A stretch of 64,000 nt of DNA from Amyelois transitella (GCF_032362555.1 NC_083531.1:2852001-2916000); one strand, 5' to 3'. Counted from the stretch's first letter, positions 8,766 to 19,080 are shown. The notes: generated from the sequence alone by a model not told the origin. Made by a program: numbers and translations.

Positions 8766-10501
8766 GGCTCAGAGAATGGCTCACTTAAATTTTGAAGATT
8801 TGAATAAATTGACAGAAAGCTCTGGTTTGAAGTTGGAAAATAAAGAAAAAGTAATATGTATTTCTTGTTTACAAGGAAAACAATCAAGAATACCTTTCCC
8901 TACTGAGGGATCACGAGCACAAAATGCACTGGAACTCATCCACTCTGATGTATGTGGACCCATGGAGGTATCATCTCTTGGAGGTGCTCGTTACTTTGTC
9001 ACATTCATCGATGACTTCACTCGAAAGGTATTTATATACATATTAACTAAGAAATCAGAAGTGTTTGAGAAATTTAAGGAATTTAAAGCTTTAGTGGAAT
9101 ATAAACTTGGTTTTAATATAAAAACACTCCGTACTGATAATGGGAATGAATATTTAAGCAATTATTTTCAGCATTTCCTTAAAAAGTCTGGCATTTCTCA
9201 TCAAACTTCCGCCCCTACACCCCTCAACAAAATGGTTTGGCGGAGCGAATGAACAGAACTCTATTAGAAAGAGCAAGATGTATGTTGCTTAACGCAAAAA
9301 TACAAAAACAATATTGGGCTGAAGCAGTGACAACAGCAGCATATATCACCAATAGATGTCCAACAAGGGTGTTAGGTTATTTAACACCAGAAGAAAAATG
9401 GACTGGTAAAAGGCCAGATATTAGTAATATAAAAGTTTATGGTTGTGAAGCTATGGTTCACATCCCTAAAGAAAAAGCCAAGAAGTGGGATCCAAAGGCA
9501 ATAAAGATGATTTTTGTGGGCTATAGTGAACAAACAAAAGGCTATAGGTTCTTTGATCCAAAGACAAGAAAAACCTTAATCAGCAGAGATGCAATTTTTA
9601 TTGAAAGTTCAGTGAAGAGAGATTATGCAGCGATGCCATTATCTGAGTCGGTCTCGGAATCAAAAATTGAAAATGAAAGCCCGACTAATAATGACACAAC
9701 ATCTGAGAGTACTGATGACTCCTACCATTCAGATGATGGATCTATATATGAACCAGATGAAACAATTGAGGAAATGGAATTACAACGAAATATAACAACT
9801 AGATCTAAAATGCGGACTGCCAAAATGCAAGGTAATACATATATGTGTGCAGATGAAATAATTGATCAATATGATGTTCCAGAAACCTATGCTGCAGCAA
9901 TATCCACTGACAATGTGCATGCTGAAAAATGGAAACAGTCAATCAAGGAAGAACTAAATGCACATCAAAAGAACAACACCTGGAGTTTAATTGAAAAACC
10001 AAAAGGAGTACGACTAATAGACTGTAAATGGGTCTTCAGAGTAAAAGATAATGGGTCAGTTTTTAAATCAAGACTATGTGCTAAAGGATGTGGACAAATA
10101 AAAGATATTGACTACACTGAAGTTTATTCACCAACAGTAAGATATGATTCAACAAGAATCTTACTCTCAGAAGCTGTTCAACATGAATATGAAATGATGC
10201 AGTTTGACATCAAGACTGCATTTCTATATGGAGATGTGAAAGAAGACATTTACATGAGAGCTCCTGAAGGTTTGGATGTCCCACCAAATCAGTTGACCCA
10301 CATACAACTCTAGAAAAGGGAACTGAAACACCAGACAAGAATATACAGTACAGAGAAGCGGTTGGTTCACTTATGCACCTTGCAGTGGTAAGCAGGCCTG
10401 ACATCATGTATGCAGTCAGTCTGGTAAGTCGCTATTTGAATAGTTATAATCAAACACATTGGAATGTTGTCAAGAAAATATTTAGATATTTAAAAGGAAC
10501 A
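8762..10501 (+). pseudogene. Copia B integrase and reverse transcriptase, RT core deleted
   Basis: Starts inside the integrase zinc module (RMAHLNFEDLNKL, CISCLQGKQSR). It continues with DVCGPMEVSSLGGARYFVTF (first Asp) and LRTDNGNEYLSNYF (second Asp). A one-base loss near 9215 shifts the frame before NGLAERMNRTLLERARCML (Glu). RT begins at WKQSIKEELNAHQKNNTWSL and reaches FLYGDVKEDIYMRAPEG. Then about 0.4 kb, including the YVDD active site, is missing. The frame resumes at TLEKGTETPDKN with a further shift and runs into Copia C at 10502. Confidence 0.9.
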
Positions 10502-10619
10502 TGATAGAATGTGTATCAAAACGCAATGTCAGTGTAACAAAACGAAATGTCAAAATTGTACTTCCCTCCTTTTTTATTACTTAAATAAAGTCTGTTGCGA
10601 ACATACACGTCTTTTAAGT
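10502..10619 (+). repeat. Copia C 5' LTR (118 bp)
   Basis: Starts TGATAGAATGTGTATC and ends CACGTCTTTTAAGT; identical to 14627-14744. It is very short for a Copia LTR and has no TG...CA ending if the TSD is read as GAACA. Confidence 0.9.
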
Positions 10620-10631
10620 GGTTATGGGCTT
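10620..10631 (+). promoter_or_regulatory. Copia C primer-binding site
   Basis: GGTTATGGGCTT directly after the LTR has the initiator Met-tRNA half-molecule start (GTTATGGGC) but departs after nine bases. Confidence 0.6.
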
Positions 10632-10700
10632 CCATTTGCCGTTTTATCAGTTATTTTATGTTTTAAAATAGATAATTTGTGTATAGTATTTCGCGGAAAC

Positions 10701-11840
10701 ATGACTACAAACTATATTGCCAATGTGCCGAAGTTAAAAGGCAGAGAGAACTATGATGAGTGGTGTTTTGCTGCTGAAAATTTGTTGGTCTTGGAAGGTA
10801 TGGAGAAGTACATCAAACCAGCGGAAAATTTTGAAACAAAACCAGCGGAAGATGCAAAAACCAAAGCTAAGTTAATTTTAACAATTGATCCATCGTTATA
10901 CGTGCACATAAAGAACACCAAGAGTTCGGCAGAATTATGGAATACCCTAAAGACCATGTACGATGACTCTGGTTTCTCAAGAAAAATTACTTTGTTGCGA
11001 CATTTGATATCCTTAAGACTCGAAAATTTTGATTCGATGGCTAGTTATGTGACTCAAATGGTCGAAACAGCGCAAAGATTGAATGGCACCGGATTTGTTA
11101 TAACGGAAGAATGGGTTGGATCGCTTTTATTGGCAGGTTTAAGTGATCATTATATGCCAATGATTATGGCAATCGAGCATTCGGGTATTTCGATAAATAC
11201 TGATGTTATTAAATCTAAATTACTTGACATGGAAATGACAAGTGATGGTGAAGCTAGTGGAGCAGCTTTCGCGGCAAAAAATAGATTTTCTAACAAACAT
11301 AAGAAATATGGCGGGACGTCAACTTCACATAAAAAGTCAATGACATTGACAGATGAAAAACCGGCAAAAACAATAACATGCTACAAATGTAAAGAAGACG
11401 GCCATTATAGAAATCAGTGTCCTTTGCTAAAGAAAAACGCTAATAATTGCGTGTTTAATGTTGTTTTTCTAAATGGAAAGTTTAATAAGAACGATTGGTT
11501 TGTTGATTCAGGAGCGAGCGCTCATTTTACGCCGAATGAAACTTGGATAGAAAACAAGGGCATACCGTATTTGTCAGAAATTGTTGTTGCAAATGAATCT
11601 AAAGTGCCAGTTGTTTGTTCCGGAGATGTAACAATATTCTCAGAATTGAATTGTCATATAACAGTTAAAGATGTGCTATGTGTGCCGAGTTTAACTACAA
11701 ATTTATTATCAGTAAGTCAACTTATAAAAAATGGAAATAAGGTTTCATTTAACAATAAGCACTGTTATATCAGAGACAAGAATAACATTTTGGTGGCGAC
11801 TGCTGATTTAACTGATGGCGTTTATAAGTTGAGGTTATAA
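10701..11840 (+). CDS. Copia C Gag and protease, ending at an internal TAA
   Basis: The ATG at 10701 (MTTNYIANVPKLKGRENYDE) is chosen as the first Met of the Gag homology; upstream in-frame codons belong to the leader and LTR. The frame holds UBN2-type Gag, a CCHC knuckle CYKCKEDGHYRNQC, and a protease with WFVDSGASAHFT and LLSVSQLIKNGN. It ends in VYKLRL, TAA. Copia A has Lys at the matching place (VYKLRIKEVD), so the stop is a nonsense change or a copy-specific readthrough point; reading continues in the same frame at 11841. About 379 residues. Confidence 0.9.
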   Translation: MTTNYIANVPKLKGRENYDEWCFAAENLLVLEGMEKYIKPAENFETKPAEDAKTKAKLILTIDPSLYVHIKNTKSSAELWNTLKTMYDDSGFSRKITLLRHLISLRLENFDSMASYVTQMVETAQRLNGTGFVITEEWVGSLLLAGLSDHYMPMIMAIEHSGISINTDVIKSKLLDMEMTSDGEASGAAFAAKNRFSNKHKKYGGTSTSHKKSMTLTDEKPAKTITCYKCKEDGHYRNQCPLLKKNANNCVFNVVFLNGKFNKNDWFVDSGASAHFTPNETWIENKGIPYLSEIVVANESKVPVVCSGDVTIFSELNCHITVKDVLCVPSLTTNLLSVSQLIKNGNKVSFNNKHCYIRDKNNILVATADLTDGVYKLRL

Positions 11841-14591
11841 GAACCAAGTTGTTTGTTAGCGGCTACAAAAGCTAATGGTAACCTATGGCACAGGAGACTC
11901 GCACATATTAACAGTCAAGATATGAATAAGATGAGAAATGGTATTGTGAAAGGTTTGTCTTATGAAAACAATTTTAATATAAATAAATCTCAATGTACCA
12001 TTTGCTGTGAAGGAAAACAAATGAGATTACCATTTTCCCATATAGGTGAACTAAGTACAGAAGTTTTGCACAGAATTCACACGGACATTTGTGGTCCTAT
12101 GGAAAAAAGTTCATTAAATGGAGCAAGATATTTCCTTTTATTTGTAGATGATTATAGTCGCATGACTTTCATATATTTCCTGAAGAAAAAAAGTGAAGCT
12201 TTTATCAGATTTAAAGAATTCAAGTCAGTTGTAGAAAATCAGCAAAATAAGAAAATTAAAATATTGAGATCCGATAATGGACTAGAATTTTGTAACAAGG
12301 AGTTCGATAATTTTTTGAAACAGAATGGTATCATCCATCAGAAAACTAATAGTTATACTCCAGAACAAAATGGACTGTGTGAAAGAGCTAACCGTACAGT
12401 CGTTGAGAAAGCAAGATGTTTATTATATGATGCAAAGTTAGATAAGAAATTTTGGGCTGAAGCTGCAAATACAGCAGTATATTTGAAAAATAGGTCCATT
12501 GCATCTGGTTTGGATAAAACTCCTTATGAATTATGGTATGGGTCAAAACCAGACCTGAGTCACCTACGTTTATTTGGCAGCAAGGTAATGGTGCATGTAT
12601 CAAAAGTACACCGAACAAAGTGGGATAAGAAAGCCACACCACACATATTAATTGGATATGGCGAGGATGTGAAGGGTTATCGTGTGTATAATACCGCCAA
12701 GAACACTGTCACTACTAGCAGAGATGTTGTAGTGATGGAGGATGACATATGTGTAAATGAAAATAGTGAAGAGTCTGCCATATGGATTCCTACTGAAGAT
12801 ACACCAGCAGAGAGTGCAGAGGATGAGAATACAGATTCAGTGGGGGAAGTTGACAAGAATATTTCAAACTCTGAGGAAAATCTTGACTATTCTTCAGATT
12901 CTTCTGTCTATTTAGATGGCAAAGAAACATCAATTCCTACTTTTGCACCAGAATCTACTATTGAATCTACAGAACAGGTACCCCAGAGAACCAGCAAGCG
13001 ACAAATAAAGCCACCTGAGAGGTATGGTTTTACCAATATTTGTGTTTCCAGTTTTGTTCCAGCATCTGAAGAGATAGTTTTCTCAGAGGCTATTAATGGT
13101 CCAGAGCGGGAGCAGTGGAGACATGCAATGGCAGAAGAGTTGCAGTCTTTCGAGGACAATGAAGCGTGGGAGCTTGTAGACAATCCAGGTGACGTGACAA
13201 TAGTAAAGTGTAGGTGGGTGCTTATTAAAAAAATTGATATTGACAATAATGTACGATTTAGAGCTCGTCTTGTGGCAAAGGGTTTTTGTCAGAAACCAGG
13301 TATTGATTATACCAATACCTTTTCACCGGTAGTGAGACATTCGACTCTAAGATTATTGTTTGCTCTTAGTGTAAAAATGAATATGAGTATTACTCATTTG
13401 GATATAAATACAGCTTTTTTAAATGGTTTTCTAAAAGAAAATATATATATGTCTATACCTGAAGGATTTGTAAACAAAAGTGGGGGAAAAGTATTAAAAT
13501 TAAAGAGAGCAATTTATGGATTAAAACAATCATCACTAGCATGGTATGAAAGAGTTACAGATGTTTTAAGTAAACTTAATTTTAAGAGTAGTCAATATGA
13601 GCCATGTTTGTTTACAAAAATAGATGGTAAAGTTAAAATCGTAGTAGCATTGTATGTCGATGATTTTTTAATTTTTTCGAACAATGACAGTGAAACTAAT
13701 AATTTGAAATGTATTTTAGCTTCACAGTTTAAGTTAAAAGATTTGGGCCCTGTCAGGCAATATCTAGGCATGAGAATAAATTTAGATAAGGATAAAAATT
13801 TTATTACTGTAGATCAACAGCAATATATAGAACAGTTAGTTTCTAAATTCCAGATGTCTGATTGTAAAACTCAAAGTACTCCAATTGAGCCCAAATTGAA
13901 TTTAGAAAAGTCATCTGACTTACCAAGTGTTCCTTACCAAAATTTAATTGGAAGTTTAATGTACTTAGCAGTATTAACAAGACCGGATATAGCCTACTCT
14001 GTGAGCTACCTTAGTCAATTCAATACTTGTTACAGTCACATACATTGGAATTATGCTAAGCGTTTATTGAGATATTTACAATGTACTAAACATTATTGTT
14101 TGAAATATGAAAAAGATGATAGTAATTTGCATGGATATGTGGACAGTGACTGGGCAAGTGATGCCTTAGATAGGAAATCTTATACTGGGTTTTGTTTTAA
14201 GTTGTCAGGGTCTGCCATTTCCTGGCAAAGTAGGAAACAGAAAACAGTTTCATTATCTAGTACTGAAGCAGAATACACTGCTTTATCCGAAGCTTCAAGG
14301 GAAGCTATATATTTAAGGAATTTACTACATGAGATTACCAGCACATTTTATGTAATTGATTTGTACTGTGATAACCAGAGTGCTTTGAAGTTAGCAGTTA
14401 GTAACCAGAGCCACAATAGATCAAAGCACATAGATGTTCGCTTTCATTATATAAGGGATATGGTAAAGAATAAGTTTGTTAGAATTAAGTATATTCCTAC
14501 TGAGGAAATGCCTGCTGACTTACTAACTATAGGTCTTTGTCAATTGAAACATTATAAGTTTATGAACTTGCTTGGAATAATATCCTTGTAA
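11841..14591 (+). CDS. Copia C integrase, reverse transcriptase and RNase H
   Basis: This is in frame with the preceding Gag-protease and separated from it only by the TAA at 11838-11840. It carries the zinc module (LWHRRLAHIN...CTICCEGKQ), integrase DDE (DICGPMEKSSLNGAR, ILRSDNGLEFCNKEF, EQNGLCERANRTVVE), RT with VYGLK-like AIYGLKQSSLAW and YVDDFLIFS, and RNase H with YVDSDWASD, SLSSTEAEYTALSEA and YCDNQSALKLA. No other stop or shift is present over 917 codons. It needs readthrough or another copy in trans for expression. Confidence 0.92.
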   Translation, partial: EPSCLLAATKANGNLWHRRLAHINSQDMNKMRNGIVKGLSYENNFNINKSQCTICCEGKQMRLPFSHIGELSTEVLHRIHTDICGPMEKSSLNGARYFLLFVDDYSRMTFIYFLKKKSEAFIRFKEFKSVVENQQNKKIKILRSDNGLEFCNKEFDNFLKQNGIIHQKTNSYTPEQNGLCERANRTVVEKARCLLYDAKLDKKFWAEAANTAVYLKNRSIASGLDKTPYELWYGSKPDLSHLRLFGSKVMVHVSKVHRTKWDKKATPHILIGYGEDVKGYRVYNTAKNTVTTSRDVVVMEDDICVNENSEESAIWIPTEDTPAESAEDENTDSVGEVDKNISNSEENLDYSSDSSVYLDGKETSIPTFAPESTIESTEQVPQRTSKRQIKPPERYGFTNICVSSFVPASEEIVFSEAINGPEREQWRHAMAEELQSFEDNEAWELVDNPGDVTIVKCRWVLIKKIDIDNNVRFRARLVAKGFCQKPGIDYTNTFSPVVRHSTLRLLFALSVKMNMSITHLDINTAFLNGFLKENIYMSIPEGFVNKSGGKVLKLKRAIYGLKQSSLAWYERVTDVLSKLNFKSSQYEPCLFTKIDGKVKIVVALYVDDFLIFSNNDSETNNLKCILASQFKLKDLGPVRQYLGMRINLDKDKNFITVDQQQYIEQLVSKFQMSDCKTQSTPIEPKLNLEKSSDLPSVPYQNLIGSLMYLAVLTRPDIAYSVSYLSQFNTCYSHIHWNYAKRLLRYLQCTKHYCLKYEKDDSNLHGYVDSDWASDALDRKSYTGFCFKLSGSAISWQSRKQKTVSLSSTEAEYTALSEASREAIYLRNLLHEITSTFYVIDLYCDNQSALKLAVSNQSHNRSKHIDVRFHYIRDMVKNKFVRIKYIPTEEMPADLLTIGLCQLKHYKFMNLLGIISL

Positions 14592-14617
14592 TGTAAGTAA
14601 TTTTGGTTTGTTTTGAT

Positions 14618-14626
14618 AAGTGGGGG
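14618..14626 (+). promoter_or_regulatory. Copia C polypurine tract
   Basis: AAGTGGGGG lies directly before the 3' LTR, the expected place for plus-strand priming. Confidence 0.75.
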
Positions 14627-14744
14627 TGATAGAATGTGTATCAAAACGCAATGTCAGTGTAACAAAACGAAATGTCAAAATTGTACTTCCCTCCTTTTTT
14701 ATTACTTAAATAAAGTCTGTTGCGAACATACACGTCTTTTAAGT
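14627..14744 (+). repeat. Copia C 3' LTR
   Basis: Identical to 10502-10619, followed by the GAACA target duplicate. Confidence 0.95.
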
Positions 14745-14749
14745 GAACA

Positions 14750-15256
14750 AAAGACCATGGCCTATGTTACTCGCCCTCGAAGAACTGTCTTGAAGGCTAC
14801 AGCGATGCAGATTATGCAAAAGACACTTGCACACGCAGATCTTTGACAGGATATATGTTCATAAAAAATTGTGCTGCTGTGACTTGGGCAACACAACGTC
14901 AACACAGTGTGGCATTATCCACTACTGAAGCAGAGTTCATGGCTGCATGTTCAGCAACTAAAGAAGCTATATGGTTAAAAAAATTATTAATAGATATAAA
15001 TGCATTTAACCAGGACTCTATTTGTTTAAACATTGATAATCAGAGTGCAATTTGTTTAATTAAGAATGTAGATTACCACAAAAGATGCAAGCATATTGAT
15101 ATAAGATATAATTTTATTAAAGAAAAATATTTAGAGAAAGAAATAGATCTTAAATATGTAAATACCAAAGAACAATATGCTGACATCTTTACTAAGGCTT
15201 TACCCAAAGAAAAATTTGAATATCTTAGAGATAAAATTGGTGTTAAACAATTATAA
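14750..15256 (+). pseudogene. Copia B RNase H, 3' of the Copia C insertion
   Basis: Reads KDHGLCYS, then GYSDADYAKDTCTRRSLTGY, HSVALSTTEAEFMAACSATK, LNIDNQSAICLIKN, CKHIDIRYNFIKEKY and ADIFTKALPKEKF, ending at TAA 15254-15256. This is the complete RNase H and tail of Copia B, with a frame break near 14840. Its LTR-side spacer contains two PPT-like copies. Confidence 0.9.
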
Positions 15257-15468
15257 TTTTTATAAAATTGTATTAAGTAAGTGTGACAACTCAAGTTGTA
15301 AGTTAGTTATGAAAAGTTTATTAATGTAAGTGCATAAATGGTTAAAAGTTAAAATGAACATTTTTATATTTTTGTATAACTTATAGATGTAAAGTTAAAA
15401 TTTGGTGAGAGTGTTCATTCTTTTGTTTTTGTATAACTTGTAGATGTAAAGTTCAAATTTGGTGAGAG
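15257..15468 (+). repeat. Copia B 3' untranslated spacer with duplicated PPT
   Basis: The block TTTTTGTATAACTT.TAGATG..AATTTGGTGAGAGTGTT occurs twice, ending near 15414 and at 15470. The second copy abuts the LTR; the first looks like a leftover LTR start. Confidence 0.8.
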
Positions 15469-15632
15469 TGTTGAAATATTAAAATTTGACTTTATCGATT
15501 CATACAACACTATTGGAGAGTGTGTCACCTCACTTGTGTCATAGACTATATATTATCTGTACTCTGTGGAATCTCGTCAAGTAATAAACTGCGTAATTTA
15601 ATTCTTTGAACTTTTAATTAGTAATTTCATCA
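15469..15632 (+). repeat. Copia B 3' LTR
   Basis: Begins TGTTGAAATATTAAAATTTG and ends ATTTCATCA, then TCCAG target duplicate. Confidence 0.95.
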
Positions 15633-15637
15633 TCCAG

Positions 15638-16440
15638 CATACATCTATTCGCGAAATCATATACCTTGCTCGGGGTGTCCGTGAAACACCAAGTACCAGT
15701 AGCTATATTCAATATCATACTTGCTCTAGAGATAAAATCTAGTCCCAATAATGTTTTAGTGTCGGCTTCAGCGATCACGGGATGACCATGAAGTCAGTGC
15801 GCAGTCTACAATCACCAATCTCGACGTCCACTTCAGCACAAAGAATACGTCTTCTTTGGCAGGAACCGTCAGCCAGACGTGTGGTGGGATACACCTCCTC
15901 GAACTTAACACCACAGGGTACCATTATTTCGTGCAGGGTGGGGCTCGCAATACAGTGCGTCGCGCCCGTGTCCACTATGGCTACGCCGCTATGACCTAGT
16001 ATACCTATGTTAACAGTCGGTTGCGACGAATCGAACGTCGTAGCGGGCTTGATGGCGGCGACACTACATACGCTACTCTCATTAATCTGTTTTGACATAC
16101 CTACTAACTCCCAACTACTATCGCTGTTAATACTATTGATAAAGTTATTAGAGTTTCCCAAAATGTGTTTATTAAATGATATACCACTAAGACCAACAGT
16201 ATTAAAACTTTGTTCATGATTATACGCGTTAACACTAACTTTGCTATCGGATTTACCTACGCGATTACCAACCATATAAACATCACACTTCGACCTTATA
16301 ACGCGAGGCTTACCACAGCCGTAACAGCGAATCAATGTCGTATCGTTCTTATTAGGTACGTTATCGGACTTATCATGCTTAGACCTACCCTCGTTAGCTA
16401 AATGTCCGTGGATCTTACACAGAGAGCACCGCGTTCTAGA
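15638..16440 (-). pseudogene. Gypsy Gag nucleocapsid and protease
   Basis: The minus frame opens in a nucleocapsid with two degraded knuckles (CSLCKIHGHLANEG and CYGCGKPRVIRSKC). A linker follows, then GVAIVDTGATHCIASPTL, the retropepsin active site, then VDVEIGDCRLRTDFMVI. A short indel near 15780 shifts the frame, after which the reading resumes as AEADTKTLLGLDFISRASM, the usual second conserved block of Gypsy proteases. Copia B is inserted at 15633 and the Gypsy frame continues at 8003. The 5' side abuts Copia D at about 16442. Confidence 0.85.
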
Positions 16441-16444
16441 CAAC

Positions 16445-17105
16445 ATTTTCATAAAACAAAATGGCTGGTGGACTCTGGCGCTAGTGAGCACATGTGCTGT
16501 GATTCCGAACTATTTACATCATACACCGGAGTTCAAAATAAATTGGTCATAGTGGGAAACGGAACGCAAATTAGTGTCAATGGTTGCAGTCAGATGGCGC
16601 TTGAAGCTTGGAACGGGAGTGAATGTGACGTGTGATCGTGACGACCATAGAGAACGTATTACATGTCCCTGATTTATAAACAAACTTGTTCTCTATGAAC
16701 TGCGCCACGAATAGAGGTTATGTTGTTGTGACAGACGACAATACATGTAAATTTTACAAAGATAATAAAGTGATGGCAATAGCTGAGCGTTATAGGAGCA
16801 TGTATTATTTAGAGTTTCGATATTTCAATACGGAAGCGAATTTTGCGGAAACGAATCAATCAGACTGGCATGAATGGCATGAAAAGTTAATACATCAAAA
16901 CATGGTACATGTAGAAGGCGTGTTAAAGAAAAATGGCATCGAATTAAATAAAACTAGATTATTAGCACCAACGTGCGAAAGCTGTTTAAAAGGCAAAATT
17001 CATCGATTGCCTTACAATGTAAGTGACAATGTTAGCTCAAATGTATGCGATATTATACACGCTGATACATGCGGTCCAATGCAAGTTGATTCAGTAGGAG
17101 GATCT
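16445..17105 (+). pseudogene. Copia D protease and integrase N-terminus
   Basis: Reads KTKWLVDSGASEHMC (protease), KLVIVGNGTQISVNG, a broken part near 16640, then the zinc module EWHEKLIHQNMVHVEGVLKK...CESCLKGKIHRLPY and IIHADTCGPMQVDSVGGSK. It ends abruptly at 17105 before the first integrase Asp block is complete. It belongs to a different Copia lineage from A, B and C. Confidence 0.82.
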
Positions 17106-17519
17106 AAGGGTAGTTTTCAAAAATTTGCCGATTTCACCTGCCAAATTTGTTTGACATGGATTTATTTATGTTTGTCGATTTAGGGCAACGCAAATGTCAA
17201 GGATGGTTATAAGTACTTTAGTAGCATAAAGGCAAACGCTTTTAACTTATTTTTAAAGAATATCTAGGACTTTAAATTTGATTTGTAACTGCATTTTCTA
17301 ATTAACCTGCGTGTCCTAAGGACAGGAGAACGTAAGATTTTTATACATAAAATATTATACATAAGAGCTAAACAAAATGTAATGAGCCACTTAATTCATG
17401 AAAGTGTTAGCTACAATATCCGGAAATTTGGGGCTTCTAAATCAAGATATAATAAAAGAAAAAAATAATAAGTCATTGTAAACAAAAAAATCTACATCAC
17501 CTGTCACCTTAAAAGATTT
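17106..17519. other. No gene recognised
   Basis: AT-rich sequence without a conserved frame; possibly the 5' flank of the next relic. Confidence 0.4.
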
Positions 17520-19080
17520 CGACTGGTGGCAACACTATTTCCGTTCGGGCGGCCGTACCTCCCCCGCCCGGTAGCAGCAGTTGCCCGCTAGCGGCAGGAG
17601 TGGCGAGGTGCGTGCGAGTGTAAAAGTTTGCGACAAAAACAATATCATCTATCGTCGCCGCGTGTATTTGTAACGGTAAGTTCTATTTTTTCTGCCTTCA
17701 ATAACTTCAACGCTTATTAAACGTTTCTAGTTAAGGTTTCACCTGGTTATTTAGAGCACGAGGTCTGCTTTGGGGTGAAGTAGGTATAACCGCGCTGAAT
17801 TAAATATTTGCTGTGTCCGACGAAATAACGTCGATTTTCTCATTGACCTGTTTCTAAATAACCTGCCGTTACCGCACAGGTGGATGAGATGTGTTCGAGT
17901 GAATGAGATCCCCCTAAGCTTTAAGATACAATACTACTTTTTAACGCTCTTTTATACTAAAACAAGACACCCATTTCTAACATATCTCTCTCTCTCTTTT
18001 AGGATCCTATTATAACTATTAATATTTTAAGATAAATTATATATTACAAAGTGCTTCTAAGCTGTTTTGTGTTTACTTGTAGGTTAACAATGGGTCGACC
18101 AAAAACTATTTCTAAGACTACAGAAGAAAGAAAATAACGCAAAAGAGAATTAGAACGAAGGAGATACCAAAAAATTAAAGAAGATCCAGTGTTATATGAA
18201 TATCAGCTTAAAAATAAAACTAAATATGAGAAAAGGAAAGCTCAGAAGAAGGTGATTTCAATCAAAGATATGACTCCCAGAGCGCGTAGAGTGCAAAGAA
18301 AAAAATGGCGTGAGGCCTTCAATGCCTTTTATAAAAGAAAGAAGGATGCAAAAACTGCGGATAGATTTATAGAGACACATAGCCCTTCATATATTGATGC
18401 TGAACAGATTGAGCAACAACGTACGAATGTATCAACTAGAAACTCTCCATCTCCTTCAATTCTTACCTCTTTCTTTCTTCTGCCTGTAGGTCACTCTCAT
18501 ACGTCTCAGAAACGTCTCCAATTTCCAGCAGAGGAAATTCACCTTCTCAAGTAGTCAGAAAATTAAGGTATAAAAAGGATAAAGAAATTAAAGCACTTAC
18601 AAGACAATTGGAAGGAATTAAGAAAGTAAATGAAGCTTATCGTAAGAAATTGAAAAGACTAACAGAAGAGAAAAAAGAAAGTAATATGGATACATTGAAT
18701 GACAAATTGCTGCTGTCTTATACAGCTCTGAAAACCCACAAAGCTAAGCAAGAATTTTCATGTAATCTACAAGTAAATATTAAAACTACATTAAAAGACA
18801 AAAGGAGATTAGGAAAACTATCAAACATTTTTAGACGAAGAATAAAATAACAAAAAGGTTTAAAATTGAAGAAAATACGAGATGACATTAAAGAGTTTCT
18901 AGAGGAAGATGAGAATAGTCTGTAACTGCTGGGAAAAAGGAGACAGTGAAGAAAACTGGAGTTATTAGACAAAGACGCTATTTGACGAACTCCTTATATC
19001 AGTTGCACAGAAAATTTTTGACAAAAGTCGATTATAAAGTTAGTTTCACAACTTTTAGTAGATTGAATTTTGTTTTTTAC
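17520..19080 (+). pseudogene. Basic multicopy insect protein, transposon-like, function unknown
   Basis: A GC-rich leader (about 17530-17672) ends in a good donor (ACG/GTAAGT), and an acceptor CTTGTAG near 18082 precedes ATG 18090 (MGRPKTISKTTEERK). A stop follows at once (TAA about 18135), then the frame continues very Lys/Arg-rich (YEKRKAQKKVISIKDMTPRA, RRVQRKKWREAFNAFYKRKK). A frame change near 18430 and a coiled-coil-like KEIKALTRQLEGIKKVNEAY follow. Frameshifted remnants KIRDDIKEFLEEDENS, TAGKKETVKKTG and NSLYQLHRKFLTKV end near 19070. I recall multicopy insect proteins of this build but no defined domain, so I name no function. A LINE copy overlaps its 3' end. Confidence 0.55.

Larger units (their letters stand above)
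10502..14744 (+). mobile_element. Copia C, young full-length Copia inside Copia B
   Basis: The 118-bp LTRs (10502-10619 and 14627-14744) are identical base for base and the 5-bp duplication GAACA flanks the element (10497-10501, 14745-14749). Removing the element rejoins RYLKGT with KDHGLCYS of the Copia B RNase H. Length 4243 bp. The coding region is intact except for a single TAA at 11838. Confidence 0.95.
8009..15632 (+). mobile_element. Copia B, non-autonomous LTR retrotransposon hosting Copia C
   Basis: LTRs at 8009-8173 and 15469-15632 (165 and 164 bp, TG...CA) are nearly identical. Both sides carry the 5-bp duplication TCCAG (8004-8008, 15633-15637). A primer site follows the left LTR. 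Internal protein-coding sequence is present but lacks parts of gag-protease and the RT core through two internal deletions, and is interrupted at 10502 by a second Copia. It is inserted in the Gypsy frame. Confidence 0.95.

Noticed and set aside
12388-13246. Minus-strand ORFs opposite Copia C pol
   Set aside because: Shadows of the real frame without homology.
15782-16401. Four plus-strand ORFs opposite the Gypsy gag-protease
   Set aside because: Antisense shadows; the minus frame has knuckles and DTG.
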